The position numbers were made by a program, and so were the translations under genes. Positions 6,321 to 14,400 of a stretch of 14,877 bases of DNA are shown in pieces. Below the pieces are notes generated by a model. That model did no database searches. It was not told where the DNA came from and worked only from the letters and a program-made list of their open reading frames with translations. Origin of the DNA: an uncultured Collinsella sp. (GTDB taxonomy: Bacteria; Actinomycetota; Coriobacteriia; Coriobacteriales; Coriobacteriaceae); the NCBI GenBank assembly GCA_900547125.1, contig URFU01000049.1, forward strand, positions 1 through 14,877. Reading direction: 5' to 3'. Each line of letters starts with the position of its first letter. The stretch's first letter is position 1.

Positions 6321-7870
6321 ACCGATGACGACACCGTCCAAGCCCTTGCTAAAGAGAAGAAGGACGCCTCCGATTACATCGATTCCTCGAAGCTGAGCTA
6401 CCAGTGGCAGGTCGCAGATGTCAAGGGCGGCATCTACACCGATATTGAAGGTGCGACGTCGAGTACCCTTAAGCTCGCGGCATACGAGGGCAAGTCGGAC
6501 CGTTGCCATGTAACCGCAAAGATTGGCGGCAGCGATTACACTACTAAGGGCACGAGCCGCATTGGTGCCGCTGGCTCCGTCAACATCACGAGCGTTAAGC
6601 TCGATAAGACGGGCGAGGTCAATGCGGGCGAAGCTATCACGGCAACCGCCAATGCGGCTTCGGGTGATGTGACCGCCAACGAGCGCGTCGCGTGGTCGTG
6701 GTACTGCGGCGATACAGCGAAGACGTGCACGACGAAGATCGATGGCGCGGCCACCAATACCTTTGCACCCGATGCGTCCTACGCCGGTAAATATGTCGTG
6801 GCATGTGCTAACGGCGGTTTTGGTGACGAGAAGTCGAGTGCTGTTCTCGTTGTCGAGGCTGGCTCCGTTGAGCTTTACGGTGTGACGGTTGAGGGCGCGT
6901 TGGCATCTGGCCAGATTGCCGCAGGCAAGGTTCTGACGGCCAAGGCGACCAAGGGCAACTACTACACTGACGTCTCCGCGACGGACACGGTCCACTATCA
7001 GTGGCAGTACTCCAACGACAAGAGCTCCTACGACAGCCACTTCGTCAACATTCCCGATTCGACCGACTCCGCAACGTACACGCCCACGGCCGATATGGTG
7101 GGCAAGTACATTCGTGTGATCGCCACGAGCAAGAACTCGGTGAAGAGCACCGAGAAGAAGAGCACCTACGGCGGTACGCAGTCCGTCGACCCCGTTGGCC
7201 CTGTGACGCTTGCCGGTCAGTACAAGCTCAAGTCCATTGCGCCCAACGAGGCTTCTTCGACGACGCTCTCCGTTGGCACGGTGCTCACGCCGCGCGTGAA
7301 GATTCCCGGCTCCTCGAGCTGGTCTGATTCCGATCTGCCCGAGGACGCTAAGCTCACGCTCGCTTGGTATGCCAAGGGCGAGGATGATTCGGATTGGGTT
7401 GAAGTCACCGACGGCATTGACGCCGAGACCGGTGCGCTGACGCTCAACGATCCCCTCATCGGCAAGCGTATCAAACTCACGGCGAACGCTCTCGACAACA
7501 CGGTTGAATGGGTTTCGTCCGACAGCGTTACCGCGGCGGGGGAGTATAACCTGCTGCGCGTGATTGCCAACCCGCAGATCAATAGCGAATCGACCCATCT
7601 CGTCTCGGGTGATAGCGTTAAGGCGACGGCGCAGGCCAAGCGCGCCGACGGTTCGACCACCAATGGTATCGATGTCACCGGTCAGGCGACTGTTGCTTGG
7701 TATGCGGCCGACGACGCGAAGGCTCCCGCGGCCGACTGGACGCTGCTGTCCGATATGTCGGGCGCCGAGGCGACGGTCTCGGCATCTGCTGCTGGTAAGT
7801 ATCTGAAGGCTGTCGCCACGAGCGGAAGCTCGACGGTCGAGCTCGTCTCCACCAACAAGGTTATTGCCGC
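5218..7870 (+). repeat. About eight Ig-like repeats in the surface protein
   Basis: Units begin near 5218, 5631, 5921, 6252, 6567, 6858, 7212 and 7537, with a period of about 290-410 nt. Each opens with AG-x-(V/Y)-x-L and has a YxW or AW strand (VTYTWYES, LSYQWQV, VHYQWQYS, LAWYAKG). Most end in a GKYV/GKYI/GKRI-type strand, which the fourth unit replaces with GKSDRC. The units are clearly homologous but diverged. They probably act as a stalk. Confidence 0.8.
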
Positions 7871-10800
7871 AGGCTCGCTTGAGGCCGCAGTCCAAAAGCT
7901 CAACGAAGCCAAAAAGCAGATCGCTGTTGATAACAGCGCCAAGGGCGGCAACGTCAACGATGTCCTGAAGGCGCAGCTTGCCGATTTGGGCTTCACCGAT
8001 ATTGACGTCAAGGTCTCCGAGGGCGGCGTTGCCTTTAAGGCCGAGGACGCCAAGGCTACGGTCGGCATCTCCGACGCCCAGGGTAAGACCAACGGCGATG
8101 TGACGTTCTTCTTCATTGACCCCAACCACTACACCGGTTACAACATTGACGGTCTGCGTAGCGCCGACGTCGTGTTTGAGCTGTCGCGCGATGGCAAGAC
8201 CGAGTATTACCAGCCCAGTAAGTCGGTGCAGGTTGCTTGGGACGAGGCTCGTGTGCAGCAGATGCTCGACGATGCCGCCGAGCAGGTTGCCATCGGTTAC
8301 GCTGCGGGCGATTCGGCTGAGTCCGTCACGTCCAACCTCACGCTTCCGTATCGCGCGGGCTCCAATAACAAGTTCGAGGTTAGCTGGAAGAGTTCCGACG
8401 GCGATGTCATTTGGCCGTCCGGTTATGGCTGGGACGACTACACCGGCAAGGTGACGCGCGTTTCGAGCGATCGCACCGTAACGCTGACCGCGACGGTTTC
8501 GTTTGTGAGCGGTGACCCGTCTGACGTTAAGGGCTCGCACGACTTCGCCGTGACCGTCAAGGGCGACCCCGAGAAGGTCGCTGCCGACAAGAAGGCACTG
8601 CAGGAGAAGGTCGATGCGGCGTTTACTTACGACAACATCAAGTACTCCGGCACCGACGCGGTCGCCAACAAGGACGGCTTGACCGCCGACCTGCAGATGC
8701 CGCGCACGAGCACGCTCGGCGTCGACGGCAAATACTATAAGGTCGAGTACTCCGCGAGCACCGATGACGTGACCTTCAACGGCTATAAGGGCACGGTCTT
8801 CCGTCCCGAGGCCGGTAAGGGCGCCGTCTCCACGAAACTCACCTGCACGGTTACGGATAAGAACAACGCTGAGGTCACTGCCACAAAGACGCTTGACTTC
8901 ACGGTTGCGCCGCAGGATCAGGCCGACCTCGACAATGAGCTTAAGCTCATGGAGGCCGCCAAGGCGGGCTACGCTGAGGCCATCCTCGACGGCCGGGATG
9001 CCGCTGGCGTGACCGCAAACATGCACGCCTTCCAGAAGGCGTATCTCGACGCCGACGGTAAGCTCGCGTGGAGCTACGACAAGGCGACTACCGACGCCGC
9101 GGACTCGGGCATCGTCCCGGTTGAGCTCGAGGGCTACGACGACATGAGCGGCCAGCAGTGGCGCCTCTTCAAGTCGAGCGACACCAGTGTCGTCTCTGCG
9201 GAGAGCCTTCTTGTTACGCAGCCTGAGTACAACACCAAGGTCACCATTACTTCTCGCCTTTCCAGTGAGAAGTACGCGCGTTACGCCGAGCGCTATCCAG
9301 ATAACGCCACGTACGCAAAGCTCGCCAACCAGGACGTCTCTGCGACGGTGACCGTGCTTGGAACGAGCGGTCAAGTCGCTCCTAAGGTTACGGCAACATG
9401 CTCGGTTATCGGCATCGATGCCGATGGCAACCAGCAGACCTGGACCGCCGCCGAGCCGTATACGTTAAAAACGGGGTCTACCGCCGCCGACCTCTCTGAG
9501 GCGCTCTTCAAGAAGCACGGCCTCACCGCCGATTACGGCATGGGAACCTGGGGCTGGTACCTCAATTCCATCACCTCGCCTGTCGACGCGGGCCGAACGC
9601 TTGGCTATGATTCGCAGACCGGAGCGTACTGGCAGCTCTTCATCAACGGCACGGCCGCATCGGTTGGTGCGGGCGGCGACGTGCGCGAGGCCGGCGACTC
9701 GGGCGTCTGGTGCTACTCCAAGTACGGCGACCCGGCGCCCACCGACCAGCTCTCCGTGAGCTGCGAGGTTGTTGGCCAGGCTAAGGACGGTAGCCAGCAG
9801 ACCTGGGCTCAGCCCACGACTATCCAAGTGAAGGAGGGCTCGACCGCGGCGGAGCTCTCTGAGCAGGTGTTCAAGCAGGCTGGCATTGGCGCCAACACTG
9901 GGACGGGCTCCTACGGCTGGTTCCTCAACTCGCTCACCTCTCCGTTTGATGAGGACGTAAAGCTCTCGACCGAACAGGTTGACGCTTCCACTTGGAAATT
10001 CTGGCAGTTCTTTGTCAACGGCAAGAAGGCCAATGTCGGTGCCGGTAACTACACGCTCAAGGCCGGTGACAAGGTTTCCTGGGTCTACGGCTCTGACGGT
10101 ACTATGCCTGGGCAGGCAAAGGCTTCCCTGCAGATTATCGGTGTTGACAGCGGCGGTAATGTTCAGACGTGGGCGCCTGCAGCTGACTACACCATGGTTG
10201 ATACCGCGACCGTGGCTGATGCGACTGAACTTGCCTTCAAGCAGAGTGGCATCTCTGCGAATTATGGTACGGGTGCATGGGGCTGGTTCCTCAACTCAAT
10301 TACATCGCCGTTTGATGGGCGAACGCTCGCTTGGGACTCCACGACTGGGGCTTACTGGAAGCTCTTTATCGATGGCAAGCCTTCCGATTTGGGCGCGGGC
10401 AGCGTCCAGCTGAAGGACGCGAAGTCTATCGCCTGGGTCTATACGGCTGGCGACAAGCTGCCTGACCCCGATGCCCTCACGACCGACCCCAACGCGCCTA
10501 AGTCTAACTTCGACTCTGCCTGGCCTGCGTTTGCCGGCGGCAAAGTCAATGGCTCGGTTGCCGAAGTGCCGACTCCGTCTGGTGCGGCTGAATCTGCGTG
10601 GGATGAGCCCGCGGATATCAAGGGCGATGCAAAAGGCGTTTCGGACTTGCTCATTATCGACGGTAATATTTGCGCGGTTAAGGGCAACCGCATTGTGCTC
10701 ATAGATTCTGAAACCGGAAAGAAGGAGCTTGCGAGCTGCTCTATTGGTGCGAACATTGGCTACTTCTGCCGTCCCGCCTATATAGACGGCTATCTGTTTG

Positions 10801-12251
10801 TTCCTTTTGAGGACGGCTCGCTCGGCATGTTTGTTCTGGACATGAAGGATGGGCAGTACTCGATAGCCTGTCGATACAAGACCCCTTCGCTCGGGATCAA
10901 AGATACCCAAGCTCTCACGTCCGTGACCATCTCCGGCGGTAAGGCCTACGCAGGCTTCACTGTTGTCGACGGTTCAGAAGGTGCGCTCGTGTGCGTTGAC
11001 CTGGCTTCCGGCAAAGTGGACTGGACAACAGACAAAAAGAAGTCCGAGACCAACGAGAACGAGGGTTACTACTGGGCGGGCGCTGCGGCCTCCGGTGACG
11101 ACATCATCATCGGTAACGAGTCCGGTAGGGTTGCCCTCATTGATGGCTCCAACGGCAAAGAGCTCTCGAGCGTAAGCGTAGGCACGCCCGTTCGCTCCGG
11201 CATCATTGCCGTCGAGGCTGGCGAGAACGGCGACGGCACGTATCTCGCGGTCTCCCGCGATAACGGAACGCTCTACAAGATTCGTCGCAGCGGGGACAAG
11301 CTGACCCTCGAGGGCAAGCCCGTTGCCTTCGCGGCCATCTCCACCTCTACGCCGGCAGTGAGCAACGGCCTGGCGTATGTCTGTGGCATGGACATGGAGG
11401 GTTACGGAACACTTTCTGTCATCGATCTGAGCACTATGAGCGTTAAAAAGACCATCCGCGCAGACAAGGGCGAGTCCAAGAGTACCCCGCTCGTCTCAGT
11501 TCAAGGTAACGACACGTACGTGTACTTCACCTGCAACGCTCTACCCGGTGGCGTTAACGCTTATAAACTGGGCGACGATGCGGCGCAAATGATATTCATG
11601 CCCGATGCAAAGTATCGTGAATACTGCACCGCTTCTATCATCTGTGATGAGAAGGGCAACCTATACTACGCCAATGACTCGGGACGCCTCTTTAAGCTAG
11701 CGGGTGCCGAGTCCTGGAGAGTTGCGTTCGATGTACAGGGCGGTTCGTACGTCGCACCGCGTTATGTTGCCAAGAACAAGATGGTTTCCGAGCCGGCCGC
11801 CCCTACCCGCGACGGATATACGTTCCTCGGCTGGTACACTGCCGAAGGCGAGAAGTGGGACTTCGCCAAGGACGTCGTGACGGCCGATATGACGCTGTAT
11901 GCCAAGTGGATCAAGAATGCCGTTAACCCTGGCGGTAACGGTGGCTCCAATGGCAACGCGGGTGGCTCTGGCAATGGCGCCGGCTCCGGCAGCGGAACGA
12001 GTGGCCAGCAGAGCGGCGGTGCCGTTTCGCCTGGGCAGAAGCCTGTGTCGTCGACCACGACCAAGACCAAAACCAAGGACGGCAAGGATTCCGACAAGTC
12101 CGACAAGAAGGACAGCAAGAAGTCTGATAAGAAGTCCGCTGAGGCTCCTGTGCAGCAATCTGGCTTCAATCCGCTCGCCATCGCTGGTGTGGCGGCCGGC
12201 GTGATCGGTCTCGCCGTCATCGGCGTGTTCGTGTTTACCAAGCGTCGGTAG
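6669..12251 (+). CDS. C-terminal part of the surface protein: Ig-like, DUF4430 x3, beta-propeller, membrane anchor
   Basis: The reading frame is the same as that of the N-terminal part. GTG 6669 is merely the first start-like codon after the TAA; it has no ribosome binding site and no signal peptide, and coding sequence already begins at 6321. In order: Ig-like units to about 7870; a mixed region and degenerate Ig-like units to about 9370; three DUF4430 domains (9384-10449); a beta-propeller of the PQQ/YVTN type (about 10640-11710) with repeated VALIDGSNGKELSSV-like blades; an InlB-type B-repeat (about 11722-11910) with GYTFLGWYTAEGEKWDFAKD; a Gly/Ser/Asn linker; a Lys/Asp/Ser linker; and a C-terminal hydrophobic helix ending in KRR. 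No LPXTG motif precedes the helix, so anchoring is by the membrane segment, not by sortase. The cobalamin riboswitch far upstream serves this reading frame only if the full gene is expressed. Confidence 0.8.
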   Translation: MTANERVAWSWYCGDTAKTCTTKIDGAATNTFAPDASYAGKYVVACANGGFGDEKSSAVLVVEAGSVELYGVTVEGALASGQIAAGKVLTAKATKGNYYTDVSATDTVHYQWQYSNDKSSYDSHFVNIPDSTDSATYTPTADMVGKYIRVIATSKNSVKSTEKKSTYGGTQSVDPVGPVTLAGQYKLKSIAPNEASSTTLSVGTVLTPRVKIPGSSSWSDSDLPEDAKLTLAWYAKGEDDSDWVEVTDGIDAETGALTLNDPLIGKRIKLTANALDNTVEWVSSDSVTAAGEYNLLRVIANPQINSESTHLVSGDSVKATAQAKRADGSTTNGIDVTGQATVAWYAADDAKAPAADWTLLSDMSGAEATVSASAAGKYLKAVATSGSSTVELVSTNKVIAAGSLEAAVQKLNEAKKQIAVDNSAKGGNVNDVLKAQLADLGFTDIDVKVSEGGVAFKAEDAKATVGISDAQGKTNGDVTFFFIDPNHYTGYNIDGLRSADVVFELSRDGKTEYYQPSKSVQVAWDEARVQQMLDDAAEQVAIGYAAGDSAESVTSNLTLPYRAGSNNKFEVSWKSSDGDVIWPSGYGWDDYTGKVTRVSSDRTVTLTATVSFVSGDPSDVKGSHDFAVTVKGDPEKVAADKKALQEKVDAAFTYDNIKYSGTDAVANKDGLTADLQMPRTSTLGVDGKYYKVEYSASTDDVTFNGYKGTVFRPEAGKGAVSTKLTCTVTDKNNAEVTATKTLDFTVAPQDQADLDNELKLMEAAKAGYAEAILDGRDAAGVTANMHAFQKAYLDADGKLAWSYDKATTDAADSGIVPVELEGYDDMSGQQWRLFKSSDTSVVSAESLLVTQPEYNTKVTITSRLSSEKYARYAERYPDNATYAKLANQDVSATVTVLGTSGQVAPKVTATCSVIGIDADGNQQTWTAAEPYTLKTGSTAADLSEALFKKHGLTADYGMGTWGWYLNSITSPVDAGRTLGYDSQTGAYWQLFINGTAASVGAGGDVREAGDSGVWCYSKYGDPAPTDQLSVSCEVVGQAKDGSQQTWAQPTTIQVKEGSTAAELSEQVFKQAGIGANTGTGSYGWFLNSLTSPFDEDVKLSTEQVDASTWKFWQFFVNGKKANVGAGNYTLKAGDKVSWVYGSDGTMPGQAKASLQIIGVDSGGNVQTWAPAADYTMVDTATVADATELAFKQSGISANYGTGAWGWFLNSITSPFDGRTLAWDSTTGAYWKLFIDGKPSDLGAGSVQLKDAKSIAWVYTAGDKLPDPDALTTDPNAPKSNFDSAWPAFAGGKVNGSVAEVPTPSGAAESAWDEPADIKGDAKGVSDLLIIDGNICAVKGNRIVLIDSETGKKELASCSIGANIGYFCRPAYIDGYLFVPFEDGSLGMFVLDMKDGQYSIACRYKTPSLGIKDTQALTSVTISGGKAYAGFTVVDGSEGALVCVDLASGKVDWTTDKKKSETNENEGYYWAGAAASGDDIIIGNESGRVALIDGSNGKELSSVSVGTPVRSGIIAVEAGENGDGTYLAVSRDNGTLYKIRRSGDKLTLEGKPVAFAAISTSTPAVSNGLAYVCGMDMEGYGTLSVIDLSTMSVKKTIRADKGESKSTPLVSVQGNDTYVYFTCNALPGGVNAYKLGDDAAQMIFMPDAKYREYCTASIICDEKGNLYYANDSGRLFKLAGAESWRVAFDVQGGSYVAPRYVAKNKMVSEPAAPTRDGYTFLGWYTAEGEKWDFAKDVVTADMTLYAKWIKNAVNPGGNGGSNGNAGGSGNGAGSGSGTSGQQSGGAVSPGQKPVSSTTTKTKTKDGKDSDKSDKKDSKKSDKKSAEAPVQQSGFNPLAIAGVAAGVIGLAVIGVFVFTKRR
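9384..10449 (+). repeat. Three tandem DUF4430 (transcobalamin-like) domains
   Basis: Domain bounds are about 9384-9720, 9751-10090 and 10117-10449. All share a Q(T)W motif after the first strand pair, a G-(S/T)-x-A-D/E-L helix start, the very conserved WGWYLNSITSP / YGWFLNSLTSP / WGWFLNSITSP segment, a W(Q/K)LF(I/V)NG or FWQFFVNGK strand, and a final (V/I)xWVY or VWCY strand. DUF4430 is related to the C-terminal beta-domain of transcobalamin and intrinsic factor. The three copies are very similar and probably arose by internal duplication. Confidence 0.88.
12163..12251 (+). other. C-terminal membrane anchor without LPXTG
   Basis: The end of the giant protein is a hydrophobic helix (PLAIAGVAAGVIGLAVIGVF) followed by VFTKRR and the stop. 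The preceding linker is Lys/Asp/Ser-rich (12058-12140). No LPXTG-like sortase motif is present; the residues just before are APVQQSGFN. Confidence 0.8.
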
Positions 12252-12260
12252 GTGGGGGCT

Positions 12261-13121
12261 GTGTCCAGTAAGCCACAGGACGTCGAGTCCAAGCAGCCCG
12301 ACTCGTCGTTCATCCAGCTTGACGATGCAAAGCAAAAGGGCGCCGCTTCGGCGGCGTCCGTCCCGCGGCGCAAGGCGCTTGTTGGTGCCCTGACGGCCGT
12401 CTGCATCGTTTTGATCGTTGTGTCGCTAGGCTTTATCCAACCTTCTTCCAGCGGTGCATGGTCCATCGATTGGATTGCTCAGGCTGTGACAGGGGAGAGC
12501 GTCGTTGCCAAGGATGCATCGGTTTCCGGCTCGACTACCGTTTCGGGCAAGGTTGCGTCCAAGGATTCCAAATCTTCGGATGATGCGAAGGACGGGTCGA
12601 AGGACTCAAAAAAGGATTCGAAGGAGAAAAAGTCCGAAAGCAAGGACGGCAAGACGTCCAACAACGCGTCTGCTGGACAGGGCTCTGAATCCACCGGTGG
12701 ATCGAGTTCTTCTGACGGCTCTTCTTCGAGCGCTGGCTCGGCGACCGGCGGTGGGTCTGCATCCAACAGTGGCGGCGCCTCTGCGGGCAATCAGGGCGGC
12801 TCGCAGCAGCCTGGCTACGTCACGGTGACGATTTCGGTCACATCGAGCGCTGTGGGCAATCCTGTGTCTTCTAGTGGCACCTTCACCTTTAACGAGGGTG
12901 CAACGGTCTACGATGCCCTGTGCGCTCTGGGCCTTTCCGTGAATGCGCATGGCTCATCGTTCGGCACGTATGTCGCCGCCATTGGCGGTTTGGCCGAGAA
13001 GGAGCATGGCGCCACGAGCGGCTGGATGTATTCCGTCAACGGTGTGGCGCCCAACACGGCGTGCAGCAACTACGTCCTATCCAACGGCGACAGTGTCGTC
13101 TGGTATTACGTAACGGGCTAA
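12261..13121 (+). CDS. Membrane-anchored single-DUF4430 protein
   Basis: This 286-residue protein has a soluble N-terminus, a transmembrane segment at about residues 40-60 (VGALTAVCIVLIVVSLGFI), a long Lys/Asp/Ser then Ser/Gly-rich linker (about 75-183), and one DUF4430 domain at about 186-286. The domain has the family pattern of GATVYDALCALGL, then ATSGWMYSVNG and a final SNGDSVVWYYV strand. The membrane segment has no lipobox Cys, so it is an uncleaved signal anchor with the DUF4430 domain outside. GTG 12261 is preferred over GTG 12252 because AGGTGG at 12250-12255 is 5 nt upstream. It begins 9 nt after the stop of the giant gene, so both share the riboswitch transcript. It likely binds cobalamin or a corrinoid near the membrane, perhaps receiving it from the giant protein; binding itself is inferred from the family. 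Confidence 0.82.
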   Translation: MSSKPQDVESKQPDSSFIQLDDAKQKGAASAASVPRRKALVGALTAVCIVLIVVSLGFIQPSSSGAWSIDWIAQAVTGESVVAKDASVSGSTTVSGKVASKDSKSSDDAKDGSKDSKKDSKEKKSESKDGKTSNNASAGQGSESTGGSSSSDGSSSSAGSATGGGSASNSGGASAGNQGGSQQPGYVTVTISVTSSAVGNPVSSSGTFTFNEGATVYDALCALGLSVNAHGSSFGTYVAAIGGLAEKEHGATSGWMYSVNGVAPNTACSNYVLSNGDSVVWYYVTG

Positions 13122-13143
13122 ATGCCTCGACATAACACGTCAA

Positions 13144-13181
13144 ACGGGCGGTTCGGACAAACATCCGAGCCGCCCGTCTTT
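13144..13181 (+). terminator. Intrinsic terminator of the riboswitch operon
   Basis: ACGGGCGGTTCGGA (13144-13157) pairs over 14 positions (one G-T) with TCCGAGCCGCCCGT (13164-13177), loop CAAACA, then CTTTAT. It lies 22 nt after the stop of the small DUF4430 gene and closes the operon. Confidence 0.85.
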
Positions 13182-13234
13182 ATGCGAACGGGACGCAGTT
13201 TCTCGCCTCGTGCGCCCTCCTCGGCAGGCTCTGC

Positions 13235-13272
13235 AAACAAAAAACCGGTTGGAACGAGAATTCCAACCGGTT
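13235..13272 (-). terminator. Intrinsic terminator of the first GtrA gene (minus strand)
   Basis: AACCGGTTGGAA (13243-13254) pairs exactly with TTCCAACCGGTT (13261-13272) with loop CGAGAA. On the minus strand the stem is followed by TTTTTTGTTT. It faces the plus-strand terminator, so the two convergent operons each have their own. Confidence 0.85.
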
Positions 13273-13298
13273 ATACCTTCAAGCAAATGTCGAACAAA

Positions 13299-13706
13299 CT
13301 ACGACTGCGCGCCCTCGAGGAAAAAGCGACGGCTAAAGTAGTTGTACCAGGTGACCAGGAACGTGGCGATGGCCTTCATGGCCTGGTAGCCGATGCTCAA
13401 AAACGTGACGCCCACAAACATGTACAGGTCGTTGAGGCCCAAACCGATCACCGACAGGATGGTGAAGATCGTGAACTCGCGCTTGCGACTCATACCCTCG
13501 CGATGGTCGAACACGTACTTCATGCTGAGCCAGTAGTTAACCACGACGGACGTGGTAAACGAGATCGTGGTGCTCATCAAAAAGTCGAGGTGGAACAGCT
13601 CGACGAGCGCAATAAGCATGCCCCAGTCGATGCCAAAGGAGATAAGACCCACGACAGCGAACTTGAGGAATTGCTTGGTATGAGGTTGTGCCAGTGCCTT
13701 GCGCAC
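13299..13706 (-). CDS. GtrA-family four-helix membrane protein (copy 1)
   Basis: From GTG 13706 this is a 135-residue protein with four hydrophobic segments at about residues 14-34, 41-60, 78-98 and 105-125. It carries the family pattern FLKFAVVGLISFGIDW near the start, a charged loop YVFDHREGMSRKREF between helices 2 and 3, and YNYFSRRFFLEG at the end. GtrA-family proteins are polytopic membrane proteins proposed to flip polyprenyl-linked sugars for surface glycans. The frame stays open upstream to TTG 13787, but that extension lacks GtrA character. VRKALAQ aligns with MQKLLAQ at the start of copy 2, so GTG 13706 is chosen, although its ribosome binding site is weak. No glycosyltransferase neighbour is visible, so its substrate is unknown. 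Confidence 0.87.
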   Translation of the reverse strand: MRKALAQPHTKQFLKFAVVGLISFGIDWGMLIALVELFHLDFLMSTTISFTTSVVVNYWLSMKYVFDHREGMSRKREFTIFTILSVIGLGLNDLYMFVGVTFLSIGYQAMKAIATFLVTWYNYFSRRFFLEGAQS

Positions 13707-13926
13707 GTAATCACATCCAATGCGTTGATGAATCGAGCAACGAGATACTTTAGAGCTTTTGCATGGGAAACGTAAGGTCTTTGGCAAGAACTATACGAAC
13801 TCGCCAAATATTCAAGAGGTAATCCGCAAACGTTGCAAATCTTCCCGTAAACGAGTAAGGCCCACGAACAGCGCAGCACTCGACGCGCGTCATCCGTGGG
13901 TCCCGTAGTGCAGCGAGGAGGCCGGG

Positions 13927-14322
13927 CTACTTGGTCTCCTCGCCCTCCAGGAAGATCTTTCGGGTCACAAAGTTGTAGACCATGACCAGCGCGGTGGCGC
14001 AAATCTTGGCGATATTGGCTTCGAGCCCCAAGCCGGCATTGAGCGCAAGCACGATGCCGTCGTTGAGCGCCAAGCCGATCACGGACAGCACGACAAAGAT
14101 AATGAACTCGCGGCGGCGGCTCATGCCCTCCTTGTGCGCAAACACGTACTTCAGGCTGGCGACGTAATTAAAGATGAGTGAGACGATAAAGCCGCTGGTG
14201 TTGGCGATTAGGATGTTGAGGCCCAGACCGTAGTGGAGCAGATTCATAATGCCAAAGTCGATGACCGTGGCAATGACGCCGACGACGCCAAACTTCATAA
14301 TCTGCGCAAGGAGCTTTTGCAT
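13927..14322 (-). CDS. GtrA-family four-helix membrane protein (copy 2)
   Basis: From ATG 14322 this is a 131-residue protein starting MQKLLAQIMKFGVVGVIATV. It has four membrane segments and the same charged loop as copy 1 (YVFAHKEGMSRRREF), and ends YNFVTRKIFLEGEETK. An upstream in-frame start at 14385 would add 21 residues without family character; AAGG-AGG about 6-12 nt before 14322 is a modest ribosome binding site. As a GtrA homologue it probably takes part in moving or modifying lipid-linked sugars for the envelope. It lies 220 nt upstream of copy 1 on the same strand. The two proteins match closely through the loop and the third and fourth helices, so they arose by tandem duplication and then diverged. 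I see no convincing terminator between them, so co-transcription is possible. Confidence 0.88.
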   Translation of the reverse strand: MQKLLAQIMKFGVVGVIATVIDFGIMNLLHYGLGLNILIANTSGFIVSLIFNYVASLKYVFAHKEGMSRRREFIIFVVLSVIGLALNDGIVLALNAGLGLEANIAKICATALVMVYNFVTRKIFLEGEETK

Positions 14323-14400
14323 GGTACCTGCCTTAGGGTGGCGCTGGGGCGCCGTGGGGATGACAAACCCAGCAAGTTTAGCCAATCCCCGCGGGTGGAG

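Larger units (their letters stand above)
4815..12251 (+). pseudogene. Giant Ig-like / DUF4430 / beta-propeller surface protein gene interrupted by one in-frame TAA
   Basis: One frame runs from ATG 4815 to TAG 12249-12251 (2,479 codons) and is broken only by TAA at 6318-6320. The protein either side of this stop is one continuous set of Ig-like repeats, and the codons from 6321 to the first possible downstream start (GTG 6669) are plainly coding. The intended product is a secreted, membrane-anchored protein of about 2,480 residues: signal peptide, Ala/Glu-rich spacer, about eight Ig-like units, three degenerate Ig-like units, three DUF4430 domains, beta-propeller, InlB-type repeat, linkers and C-terminal anchor. 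The cobalamin riboswitch upstream and the DUF4430 domains suggest corrinoid capture at the cell surface. A single-base change of a sense codon (for example CAA, AAA or GAA) would explain the stop; a sequencing error or readthrough would look the same. Confidence 0.8.

Noticed and set aside
6171..9374. A 1,067-codon open frame on the minus strand opposite the surface protein gene
   Set aside because: It is an antisense shadow. The sense strand avoids TTA, CTA and TCA codons in this GC-rich gene, which leaves the antisense frame open. The sense frame has repeat structure and domain signatures; the antisense product has none.
12163..12251. A sortase LPXTG anchor at the end of the giant protein
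   Set aside because: The helix and KRR tail are present, but no LPXTG-like motif precedes the helix; the preceding residues are APVQQSGFN. It is called a membrane anchor instead.
13122..13775. A plus-strand ORF of 217 codons after the small DUF4430 gene
   Set aside because: It runs through two clear terminators and antisense to the GtrA copy 1 gene; its product shows no family feature.
13788..13926. Possible terminator between the two GtrA genes (CCCACG ... CGTGGG)
   Set aside because: The loop would be about 28 nt, the stem only 6 bp and the T-tract poor, so it was not listed as a feature.
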